Source: Rhynchopus euleeides
Lineage: Eukaryota; Euglenozoa; Diplonemea; Diplonemida; Diplonemidae
Assembly (NCBI GenBank): GCA_963210315.1
Contig: OY723244.1
Location: forward strand, 186,001-250,000
Length of the DNA: 64,000 nucleotides
Reading direction: 5' to 3'
A program made the translations under genes and the position numbers. Shown piece by piece: positions 32,026-41,287 of the stretch (position 1 is its first letter; each line of letters opens with the position of its first letter). Under the pieces are notes generated by a model. That model saw only the letters and a program-made list of their open reading frames with translations, was not told the DNA's origin and did no database searches.

Positions 32026-33038
32026 ATGACAGGCGTGTGGGGTGTTCTCGCGATCGACGATGATGATGAGTCGGATGAGGGGCAGGATGGGAAGCAGATC
32101 GTAGAGGAGCGGGAGGCGCCGGCAGTGGCAGGCTCCCCTACGGGGAAGAACCACTCCCCTCTCCGGAAGAAGCGGCGCAGGGCCCCGGCCGGGATGTCCC
32201 CGAGCCTCCAGGCCCTTATTGCGGCGGAGGTGGGGGCGGCGGTGGCGAAGGCGACTGCCGTCCCTCAACCGCAGGTCCCCCAGCCGATCCCTCCCCCAGT
32301 GTTGGGGGGTGTGCCCTCTCTGTCCTTGGCAGCATCGGCGGCGGCGGCATCTTCGGCGGCAGCGACGGCGGCAGGCCCGGCGGGCCAGACGGGGGGGGTG
32401 ACCCCCGAGCTCCTGGTGGCGGCGGCGAGGCTGCTGGGGGAGATGAATGGGGGGGTAGTGTTTCTTCTTCGGGGGGTTTGGGTAACCAGGGCCCCCCCCC
32501 TCTTGCTTCGGACCCCGCCCCCGCCCCCTCCACGAATCCCGCTCTCGATCCCGCAAGGTGGAAAGAGATGGACTTCGGGACACGGGAGGCGGCGGTGGGG
32601 GCCTTCCAATCTTTCTTTGCGTCCCTGGATCCCCCCGGAAATACCCGTCGCACCCCCGCGGCCGCTGCGGCACAAGCAGAAGCCAGGGCTCGCTTCCGCG
32701 AGGTCGGGTTTATGGTGCGCCGCAGCGGTATGTGGACCTCCCTGGAGGAGGCCATTTGCGACTGGGAGCACCTGGCCCGACTGAAGGTCGGTCGGCTCGC
32801 GGCCCTCCAGGAGGGAATTGCCACCGGCAACTGGGCTGCCGCACAGAAGATCGAGGATCGAATGTGCGGCCAGACCGAGCTGCCGGATTTTCTCCGGGAT
32901 GGGCTGAAGGCGGGGGAGGGGATACGAAAGCCTCAAGTGCAGTTATCCCCCCCATCCCACCACTCCTTTCGGCATCAACCCCACCACCCCAAGAACAACG
33001 GGAAAGGGGGCAAAGGGGGCAAAGGGGGGAAGAAGTGA
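32026..33038 (+). CDS. gag-like region of the YR retrotransposon (two frames)
   Basis: The ATG at 32026 lies inside terminal repeat A. The first frame gives an acidic stretch, a basic KKRRRAP patch and an Ala/Pro-rich region to about 32465. A second frame carries on from about 32400 to the stop at 33038, with a helical region (MWTSLEEAICDWEHLARLKV) and a Lys/Gly-rich tail (GKGGKGGKGGKK). One frame change near the G-run at 32450 is needed to join them. This could be a mutation, a sequencing error or a programmed shift. No Cys-rich zinc knuckle is seen. The gag assignment rests on position and composition only. Confidence 0.5.
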
Positions 33039-33076
33039 GTGTGGGGGTGGGACGGCCAAGGTGGAAGCCCCCTGCC

Positions 33077-33982
33077 ATGACTCGCCAGTTCCGCAAGGAA
33101 GTGGAGCAGGAGGCGCAGTCCATGCTGCGGGGGGCCCTGGCCGAGTCGACATGGAAGGGGTACTCGTCAGTGTCCCGCCAGTTTTTTCTGTTTCGTCAGG
33201 GATGGGAGGAAATGGAGGGCCCGTGCTCCATTCCTCAGCTCATCGTTTTGTTTCTGGCGACAAAGCGGACGGAGGGGCTGTCGAATGCTTCGGCGCTGCA
33301 GTACCTGCAAGCGTTGAAGGCGACACTCTCCCGATGCGGTCTCCTCTCCTCCCCCACTCCTCCTGTGTTGAAGGATGTGGAACGCTCTCTGCTTCGTGGG
33401 GGGGCAAGACGACCTGTCAAGCAGGCTCCTCCGATTTCCATCGAGGAGCTACTGCAGGCGATTGCCCTGTCCCCCTCCCCCTTGATGCGCCTCGCTTTGG
33501 AGATAATGTGGGCGGGGGCGGCAAGGGGGGACGATGTGAGGAGTCTGGTGTGGGAAAGGGTGCAGGTGGTTCAGGGGGGAATTGTGGTGGACTGGTCGGG
33601 GACGAAGTCGGACCCTTTCAGAAAGGGGACGACAACGATACTGCACCTCGAGCCGAATTCGGTGGTGCTCCTCGATTTGTTGAGACGCAGTGCCTTCCCC
33701 AACCAGAAAATCTTTCCATTTACCCACCAGGCTATCACTCAGGCCGTGAAGGCTGTGCATCCTCGTTTTTCCGCCCACTCGATCAGGAGGGGCGCGCTCA
33801 CTGCCCTGTTGAGACAGGGGGTGGAGTTGGAGGATATTGTAAAGCTCTCACGCCACTCGTCGGTGGAGAGCCTCTTACATTACCTCCCTTTGGGGGAACT
33901 ACCTGCAGCCAGGAGGTCGAGGGAGCTCTCGGAGATGCTGGCCCTGAGCACCGTGCAAGGAAACGCGGGGGTGCCCAGATAG
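33077..33982 (+). CDS. Tyrosine recombinase of the retrotransposon
   Basis: 301 residues from the ATG at 33077, 38 nt after the gag stop. An N-terminal helical core-binding region (about 1-110) precedes the catalytic domain. The catalytic residues are visible: Arg150 in AGAARGDDVRSL, His234 and Arg237 in SAHSIRRGALTALL, His260 in LSRHSS and the nucleophile Tyr269 in LLHYL. The His-to-Tyr spacing of nine is normal for the family. Such enzymes insert a circular DNA intermediate. I chose this ATG because the frame further upstream overlaps gag. The stop at 33982 lies just before the RT region in another frame. Confidence 0.88.
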   Translation: MTRQFRKEVEQEAQSMLRGALAESTWKGYSSVSRQFFLFRQGWEEMEGPCSIPQLIVLFLATKRTEGLSNASALQYLQALKATLSRCGLLSSPTPPVLKDVERSLLRGGARRPVKQAPPISIEELLQAIALSPSPLMRLALEIMWAGAARGDDVRSLVWERVQVVQGGIVVDWSGTKSDPFRKGTTTILHLEPNSVVLLDLLRRSAFPNQKIFPFTHQAITQAVKAVHPRFSAHSIRRGALTALLRQGVELEDIVKLSRHSSVESLLHYLPLGELPAARRSRELSEMLALSTVQGNAGVPR

Positions 33983-33983
33983 G

Positions 33984-35727
33984 GGTAGCATATGCTCCTG
34001 AGGTTGTGGAGGATGGGGGTCCGGACATTGCTCCTCTTTACGGGGAGGGTATATCCATCCTTGGGGGAGTAGAACCCTATTCCAGGGACCCCTCCATGCG
34101 GATTACAGTTCCGCAGAAAAGAGTTTTGGACCTGCCCCTGGCGGATATTTCTCTCTCCCGTATTTGCTATGACGCTCTTTTACAGTTGCCCCATCCCCCT
34201 GTTCTCCCGTTCTTAATAAAAATGCTCACGTGCCCGGAGACTTTTTGTTCTCAGTTTGTGGAAGGAGTGGATTGGCAGCACCCGAAGTGGAAGCGTGCGA
34301 CTTCCAGGCACATGCTCCGGCACAAAGAAGTACTTCTCAGCCAGGAAGTATTGGCATCCCCCCCGGGACCGGTACATCTGGTGCTGGGAGTGTTCACGGT
34401 GCCGAAGGCTTCAGGGCGTGATGCTCGTCTGGTCACGAATGGTCGCAAGTTGAATGCTATAATGGCCAGACCGATTCCCATGTTTCTCCCTCGCCTACGG
34501 GACTTTACCTTGAGGGTGCTCACTGCAAAGTGGTGCATCCAGGAGGATGCCCGTAGTTTCTTTTACCAGTTCCCGTTGGCTCCCGAAATCTCTGCTTTTT
34601 TTGGAGTAAAACTTGCTAATGAAAGAAATAAATATGAAACTTTCATTATGAAAGTAATGCCCATGGGATGGAGTTGGGCCCCCAGCATCGCGCAGCACAC
34701 TGCCCGCACCTTGCTTCCGGAGGAACACGGGGAAGTGTGGGTGGACAACTTTATTTGCCTGGGCATGTCGCGCGAGCAGGTTTCCTCGAGACATGAACTG
34801 CTGGTGGGCCGGTGCAGACAGGTGGGGGTGGAACTGAAGAAGCAGGCTGATTATGGAACAGCAAGTCAACAGTTTGTGGCAATTGGCTTGTTGTTTGATT
34901 TAATCAATACACGCTTCCGTCCTGACCCCGCCTGGACCAAAAAGTTTCTGGAGTCCGAGGCATGGGCCCGTTTGTGCTCTCCGAGGTTACGGAATGAAGT
35001 AACAGCAAGGGAGGTGGCACGGATCTGTGGGGGTTTCATCTGGTTCCTTTTTGCGTCATGGACTCCCTTGTGTTTTGCACCACAGGTGTTGAACCTGTTC
35101 AGGGAGGTGGCGGCATTTGTGACTTCTGAGGAAGGGGGTTGGGATAAACCATTCATGGTGAGTCAGCCTGCTGTGAACTCCCTGAAAGAAGTGAGTAACA
35201 TGGTTCACCTGAATGAGTGGATTTTCCCTCCTCCGGTTCTCGAAGACATCGAGATCTGGACAGATGCGTCATCGGAAATGTGGGCGGTATTAACCCCAGA
35301 TATGGTGGTATACAACACGTTCGGACCCCGTATGCACGAATTGCACATATTTTTAAAGGAATTTGTGGCGGTCGCAGTTGCAGTGTGTTGGATGCGCCAG
35401 TTTGCACCGGAAAAGAAGTTAACATTGTGGATAGACAACTCGTCGGTGGTGGCAAGCTGCAAAGCATCACACAGCAAAAATGCTCTGGCTAATGAGATTC
35501 TGGCGTTTTTACTGAGAGTGGCGTTGGAGGCAAAAGGGCAGTTGGAGTTCAAGTGGATAAATACTACGTTGCAGAAAGCGGATCCCTTCACGAGGGGTAG
35601 CACTGCTCCAACAAACAACAAGGGTTTTGTGTGTCCTCCTTCGACCCCTATGTCTCCATTGCTGAGTTCGGTTATGTCTGACGCGCAGGTCTTCTCTTCT
35701 CCACTGAGACATCGCCAGAATGAATAA
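33984..35727 (+). CDS. Reverse transcriptase - RNase H of the YR retrotransposon
   Basis: The first in-frame ATG after the recombinase is at 34096 (543 residues), but the frame is open further up, so readthrough or frameshifting from the recombinase is possible. RT motifs: RLVTNGRKLNA, motif A QEDARSFF (Asp151), motif B MPMGWSWAPS and motif C WVDNF (Asp217-Asn218; Asn replaces the usual second Asp). RNase H follows with the acidic residues Asp390 (WTDASSEMWAV), Glu422 (KEFVAVAV), Asp447 (LWIDNSS) and Asp496 (KADPFTRG). Both domains look complete. The function is to copy the RNA into DNA and remove the RNA strand. Confidence 0.88.
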
Positions 35728-36095
35728 TTACAAAGGACCTGTGGCCGCGCTGCACTGGGATGAAGAGTCAGAAGAATGAAGGTGCTGTAGGGGCGTGTTG
35801 TGAGACCAAGGCACAGGGATTTCAATGACATGTACCATCCGACAAGAGCGGGCCGTCTTTAAACAGGTAGAGGTCTGTAGTTACCTTTCCCCTTTGGATA
35901 AGGAAAAACAGGAAGAATTGACTGGAAGAATGAAGGCGATGTCCCACTCAAAGGGAATCACGCAGGGAGTTCAAAAGTCAGTTTCTGTCCGGTAGGAAAT
36001 GGTAAACTTCCAAACAGACTCGAGTTCGGTTCAGGTGTGCAATGTGAAAAAAGGGGGGGGGGGGGGTGTAAAAGTAGGTCCCAAAGGGTCCCAGA
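35728..36095. other. 3' untranslated region of the YR retrotransposon
   Basis: No open frame of note. A G-run lies at about 36053-36066, just before the split-repeat array. Confidence 0.6.
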
Positions 36096-36962
36096 GGTGT
36101 TCTCGCGATCGACGAATACCCTTCGGCTCTTCTATTGTTTCCCTTTCAGATTTGCACTAAAACACAGTTTTTGAGAGTTGTGCAACAACGCAGGAAACTG
36201 TGCCAGTGCAGATCCTTGCAGAACTTCCCACACACTTCATGACAGGCGTGTGGGGTGTTCTCGCGATCGACGAATACCCTTCGGCTCTTCTATTGTTTCC
36301 CTTTCAGATTTGCACTAAAACACAGTTTTTGAGAGTTGTGCAACAACGCAGGAAACTGTGCCAGTGCAGATCCTTGCAGAACTTCCCACACACTTCATGA
36401 CAGGCGTGTGGGGTGTTCTCGCGATCGACGAATACCCTTCGGCTCTTCTATTGTTTCCCTTTCAGATTTGCACTAAAACACAGTTTTTGAGAGTTGTGCA
36501 ACAACGCAGGAAACTGTGCCAGTGCAGATCCTTGCAGAACTTCCCACACACTTCATGACAGGCGTGTGGGGTGTTCTCGCGATCGACGAATACCCTTCGG
36601 CTCTTCTATTGTTTCCCTTTCAGATTTGCACTAAAACACAGTTTTTGAGAGTTGTGCAACAACGCAGGAAACTGTGCCAGTGCAGATCCTTGCAGAACTT
36701 CCCACACACTTCATGACAGGCGTGTGGGGTGTTCTCGCGATCGACGAATACCCTTCGGCTCTTCTATTGTTTCCCTTTCAGATTTGCACTAAAACACAGT
36801 TTTTGAGAGTTGTGCAACAACGCAGGAAACTGTGCCAGTGCAGATCCTTGCAGAACTTCCCACACACTTCATGACAGGCGTGTGGGGTGTTCTCGCAATC
36901 GACGAATACCCTTCGGCTCTTCTATTGTTTCCCTTTCAGATTTGCACTAAAACACAGTTTTT
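36096..36962 (+). repeat. 158-bp tandem array of split direct repeats (A/B units)
   Basis: After a partial A there are six B segments (ACCCTTCGGCTCTTCTATTG and following) alternating with five complete A segments (TTTTTGAGAGTTGTGCAACA and following). The period is exactly 158 bp (T-runs at 36168, 36326, 36484, 36642, 36800 and 36958). Units are virtually identical, with one visible substitution in the last A (CTCGCAATCGACGA). The ordinary arrangement is B1-A2-B2. There are no unique spacers, so it is not CRISPR. Confidence 0.9.
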
Positions 36963-37216
36963 TCGCCACGGGGGAAAATCACTGCCTGGGGCACGTTGGG
37001 CCGTTGAATACAAGTACTTACTTTGTACACCCGTTTTTTTGGGAAATATCTCGTTTTTTTTGAGATTTTCTTTTTGGAGGACCGCCTGCCAGTGGAGGGG
37101 GCACACAAATCCGCAAACTTTGGGGCAAGGAATAGGGACAAGGTCTATTGGTGCCACTTCGGGGAACCAGGGTGCACGGGCCCCGCAAACCCGCAAGCTC
37201 ATGCGGTCCAGAGGCA

Positions 37217-37560
37217 TCAGAACCACTGCTGAATCCCGCCGCGCATTCCCTCAGCTACGGCGTCCGCAGTCCCCACCACCACCGAGAAGATGTAAACGGA
37301 TGGCCCCAGACAAAGCTCACCGTAGACCTGTGACATCCACCAACAGGGCCAATATCTTCGGCTGGTGTCCGATAGAATGACGACGTCCGATGCTTTCATC
37401 TGCTCACGGAATGCCTCAAGAGGATGGGCCACAGCCAGGCGCTCCCCGGCCTTCTTCAACGAAGTGATCCGGGTCAGGGCACGCAGCAGTGACCAGCGCG
37501 CCCCTGGTGGACCAAATAGCCCCGCAGAGCCCCTGCAAACAGTGTTTTTAGGAAAAGTTG
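37217..37560 (-). pseudogene. Possible retroelement RT/RNase H remnant
   Basis: A minus-strand open stretch reads LLRALTRITSLKKAGERLAV and then SDVVILSDTSRRYWPCWWMS. The SDTS motif resembles the first acidic RNase H motif. No start codon or further motifs are visible. It lies in the right arm of the composite element. The resemblance is weak. Confidence 0.25.
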
Positions 37561-37697
37561 AATAGACGTACTACGTACGTCTATTCGCTCGCGAAGTATT
37601 TTATCCTTTTTTGGCGAGGTCGATTTAGGCCCGCCCGTTCGCCGAATAGTAGTACTTAGTACGTTTATTTGACCCCCCCCTGTAAACAAGTTTACTG

Positions 37698-37768
37698 AAT
37701 GTGCTGATGTCCCACACACGGATGGTCTTGTCATATGACCGGTGTGCCCTTCAAGTCCCACACACACG
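37698..37768 (-). pseudogene. Small WD40 gene remnant
   Basis: Two family pieces are joined with an internal deletion: one coding TIRVWDIST and one coding VWDLKGTP. It lies just outside the composite element. Confidence 0.7.
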
Positions 37769-37820
37769 TTAATCTTTTTAGTTTAGTGTAGGCCGCGAAC
37801 AGGGTTAGGAGACACATCAC

Positions 37821-38966
37821 TCAGGGTGAAGCGGAAGACACAGCACACACAGTGACAGGAGAAGTGTCGTACGTTGATGGTGCGAAGAGCCACCTCCCGC
37901 AGGGGCTGAGGGTAACACCAAGGGCAAGACCCCCGCACTTTGGGCCCTCCCCCAGACACTCCCATGTGCTGAGGCGGTACAGCTTCGTCGTGCTTGATGA
38001 ATATACCACCGCAACAACATCACGCTGTGACACAGCAAGTGCGTAGGGATAGCCGTCCAGTTGCACAGTACGCAGGCAGCTGAGGGAGGTTGTGCACCAC
38101 ACCTTGAGTGTCTTGTCGGCAGAGCACGACACCAGGTGCTGCTCGTCCTGAGTCAGGGCGATACCGTTGACCGCATGACTGTGCTCATCCAGGGTGTGTG
38201 TGTGTGTGAGGGTGCTGATGTCCCACACACGGATCGTCTTGTCAACTGACCCGCTGAAGATCCTCGTGCCCGACACAGCAATTCTGACAACAGTATCGCT
38301 GTGACCCTCCAGCACTGTGGCGCTCGGTGTGCCCTTCAAGTCCCACACACGCACTTTGCGTGATTGGTCTCCGGACACCAGACGTCCGCAGTGTGTCCAC
38401 GCTGCACTGTACACGATGGTGTTGTGGTGCAGGATGCACATCTGCTCCCAAGTTGATGTGAGCCACACGCAGAGTAGGCCGTCAAGAGAGCACGTCGCCA
38501 ACCACGTCCCACAGACTGAGAAGGATGTGCATATAACAGGGTCGTTGCCGTGTGAGAAGGCCGCCACCTCGTCAGCGGTGCTGGTGTCAAACACAGCGAT
38601 GAGTCGTTTGCTGTGTTCGTTCTTGTAACCCACAGCACACAGCGTCCCACACCTCGACAGTGTGAGGGAGAGTAACGTGTCGCCATGCCCAGTGTTGTAG
38701 ACCGCGGGAGCCTTGACGATGGGCCAGCGTGGGACGAGCTTGACAGCACCCCCGTCCTCCAGACCCGTGTCGGCAACACGCTGTGCATCGTCCAGCTCCT
38801 CCTCACACCCTTCGATGTGTGTTGACACGTATTCAGCCTCGTTGTTGAGAGAACCCGGGAACATCTCGTTGAGCGCATCCGCCTTCAGCCCGACCACGGT
38901 CCCGCCTTCCGGAACACCGACGACACAGCTGTCACCGGTCCCGGCATGACGGACAGTCACATCCAT
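37821..38966 (-). CDS. WD40 beta-propeller protein with ubiquitin-like N-terminus (intact)
   Basis: 381 residues from the ATG at 38966 (leader GAGAAACATGG). Ubiquitin-like N-terminal region, slightly shorter than in sister copies (about five residues missing near residue 40), then seven blades: AVFDTSTADEV, CVWLTSTWEQ, VRVWDLKGTP, IRVWDISTLTH, LKVWCTTSLSC and two terminal blades. There are no internal stops. A GT microsatellite codes the Thr-His run after blade four. It diverges most from its paralogues in blades one, three and six. Confidence 0.85.
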   Translation of the reverse strand: MDVTVRHAGTGDSCVVGVPEGGTVVGLKADALNEMFPGSLNNEAEYVSTHIEGCEEELDDAQRVADTGLEDGGAVKLVPRWPIVKAPAVYNTGHGDTLLSLTLSRCGTLCAVGYKNEHSKRLIAVFDTSTADEVAAFSHGNDPVICTSFSVCGTWLATCSLDGLLCVWLTSTWEQMCILHHNTIVYSAAWTHCGRLVSGDQSRKVRVWDLKGTPSATVLEGHSDTVVRIAVSGTRIFSGSVDKTIRVWDISTLTHTHTLDEHSHAVNGIALTQDEQHLVSCSADKTLKVWCTTSLSCLRTVQLDGYPYALAVSQRDVVAVVYSSSTTKLYRLSTWECLGEGPKCGGLALGVTLSPCGRWLFAPSTYDTSPVTVCAVSSASP

Positions 38967-41188
38967 GTTTCTCGAATGTTCTTTCCCTTGCACGCTGTGA
39001 GGGACACAAGCAGCAAAGCCTTCGGGAGGGTGGTGGTGTGTGCTGTGTGATCCTGGGGAGGGGTGCGCCTGTACCCGATCATAATGACCCTGCGTGTTGC
39101 AGTTGGCTGCAGTGTGTGCCGGCATTACTTGTCATGTGCTGGGGTGTGGTGTGGGTGCGGCAGAGGGGGTGGGGGCGATGCGGAGGAGGGGAGGGGGTGT
39201 GGGGCAGTCTGCAGAGAGAGCACTGCGTCAATCCTTTTTTGCCCTCTTCTCATCTCACAAACAGAGCAAGGGCCAGGCGGTGCTGTGCTGCAGAGGCCGA
39301 TCCTTGGGGGGCGGGGTGGGGGCGGTAGTGTGAGGAACCTGCAGCGAGGTCATACACATTCTCTCCCTCTCTCTTTTGGGTGTTGCCACACAGAGCAGCA
39401 GCCTCAGCAGGGTGTCTACTTTCCGGGGTTGCAGGATGTTCCAGGACTCTCCCATGAGGGCAACAGATGCGAGAAAGCAGCATGTGTGCGTCGTGTGAAC
39501 CGGCAGACCCTCACAGTGGCAGGAATCATCAGGAAGCCTGGCCCATGGGTACGAGCAACTGCTTCACAACGCCCAGCAACTTCATGCCGACACACACAAC
39601 ACGCACCTCCTTGCAGCTTCAGAGAGAGACAACGGGGGAGGAGCGAGAGGGTCGCAGTGGGGGCGAAAGGAACACAGCCGAGGGTCAAGCGAGGCTCGGC
39701 CACCGGGGGGGCCGATGGCAAGAGACGTGGCAACACAGACATCGCTTCCGGAGGCCAGGAGGGGTGCAGGTAGGGAAGGGCCCGCTTTGCAGGCGGCTGT
39801 CGCTAGCGCAATGCGTTGGCAGGTAGGTGCCAGCTGCGGACAAAAGACCCACGAGGGCGGTGGTGGTGATGAGGGGGTGGTGGGTCTCCTTCCGCGCTCT
39901 GCGCCACGCTGTGTGTCGGAAACTGTGCAACTTTTGCATTCAATGCAATCTATTTTGCGAGGCGCACGCGCACACACACACACACACACACACCGCCACT
40001 ACTTACTACCCTGTGTTTCTGAGCGAAAAGCCCACCCCCCCCCTCACGGACTCATCGATTCTGCACCTTCAAGTGCTGTCACCACCCACCCCAAGTGGTG
40101 TATACGTGTGTGTGGCAGTGGCAATCTCACCAACAGCAGGGTGCTCGGTGCGTTCGATACTTCTGCAAAACACAAGGGTTAGCATGCGTGTGTTTGTATG
40201 AGTGTGGCGGTGGATAGATCACACCAAGGGCCGGTGATCAGTGTGCTGTCCACTTCATGTGTGTCTTGTGTTGAAAACAGGTTTTAACGGTAAGCGTAAA
40301 ACGGCTAAAACAGAGTATCTGCCATGCTGATACTCCGGCGGAAGTCCCAATCACGTCACTTCGTCCTGTATCCGTCCCCTGGGGGGTGCCCTCACGCACC
40401 CCCTCCGCTGGCCGAACCCTTCAGCGTGAACCAGCTTCCTCGGAACTCAGGGCGATCGGGTCCTGAGCGGAGCCACGCAGGGGGGCACAAAGGTATAGGA
40501 AGACACAGAACGACTCACATCCCAAAAAGGTGCGTGTGTGTGTTCCACTAACAACAAAAGTATTCACGTGGTGAGTGTGAGTGAGTTGAAAGGAATTCTT
40601 TTGGGGTGTGCGACCTTTATGCTTTTTTTTGGCGTGTTTTGTGCAAGAAGCCCCTTCAGGAGGGAACCCCCCCCCCTCCCCGGCACAGGCGGAGCAGAGA
40701 AGGGGCGGGTGGGGGGGTGGGGAACGTGGGGTGTTGCAAACTCATCCACCCCTCCCCCTCCATACCCCCCCCCCCCCCCACACACACACAGCTCTGCACG
40801 TCGGGAGATCAGAGGGCGAAACGAGGATAGGCGGCAGCGGAGAGAAGAGTAAGGTACAGTCGGACCACACACACACACACACACACACACATGGGAATCG
40901 TTTCTTTTGGAAAGCGTCGGGTGGCACCGAAGGCGCTTCAACTGGACTGCAGCAAAGGGTGGGGGTACAGGAATCAAGGCAGAGAGACGGACACCCGGGG
41001 AGGGGGAGGACAGCGGGGTGGGGTGTGCAGCGAAACAACGGACAGCAGAGGGGCACTGGCACTGCACCTCTCCGGCCGGAAACCACAAATCGGCTTCTCA
41101 AAAAGACGCAGCAAAGCTGCGTACACAGTATAATACACGGGGGAGCGGGGAGTGAGTAGTAGCCTTTCACTCAGAAATGCAGAAAGGT
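38967..41188. other. Upstream region, repeat R1 and microsatellites; no gene recognised
   Basis: Repeat R1 is at 39196-39305. (CA)n tracts lie at about 39966-39992 and 40868-40890. C-runs lie near 40030 and 40768. Overlapping frames in all directions are low complexity and show no domain. Confidence 0.5.
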
Positions 41189-41287
41189 GGGGGCCCTCGC
41201 TACCAAGTGTGACTGAGTGAGAAAAAGTGAGAAGTCAGCCAGGTTTGGCTGAAAACTGACGACTCGTGACTCGTAGCGAGGGCCCCC
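41189..41287 (+). mobile_element. MITE family B copy with clear 3-bp target duplication
   Basis: Ends GGGGGCCCTCGCTACC and GTAGCGAGGGCCCCC. GGT flanks it at 41186-41188 and 41288-41290. Confidence 0.85.

Larger units (their letters stand above)
31955..36962 (+). mobile_element. Tyrosine-recombinase retrotransposon with order gag - YR - RT - RNase H
   Basis: A 5-kb element starting and ending at T-runs (31955-31959 and 36958-36963), a plausible recombinase core site. The left repeat A (31955-32058) recurs at the right end alternating with a sequence B. Such split direct repeats are the hallmark of Ngaro/PAT/VIPER-type YR retrotransposons. The recombinase gene lies before the RT gene, the order known for trypanosomatid VIPER; DIRS and Ngaro have it last. 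Confidence 0.85.
31319..37682. mobile_element. 6.4-kb composite: inverted-repeat element (TA flanks) containing a YR retrotransposon
   Basis: The ends are inverted repeats beginning CAGGGGGGGGTCRAATAAAC, followed on both sides by a shared CGAATAGTAGTAC segment. TA lies at 31317-31318 and 37683-37684. Subtracting the retroelement at 31955-36962 leaves about 1.36 kb of the older element. It also holds two GC-hairpin repeats (31540-31600, 31677-31740). Confidence 0.7.

Noticed and set aside
33061..33980. Upstream part of the RT frame overlapping the recombinase gene as an extra domain
   Set aside because: The overlapping segment has no motif, while the other frame encodes the complete recombinase. 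It is best explained as a shadow.
36200..36874. Four identical 66-codon open frames
   Set aside because: They arise from the 158-bp array repeating the gag start within repeat A, followed by a stop.
36096..36962. CRISPR-like regular repeats
   Set aside because: The 158-bp units are contiguous and fully repeated with no unique spacers. They are the A/B split repeats of the retrotransposon.
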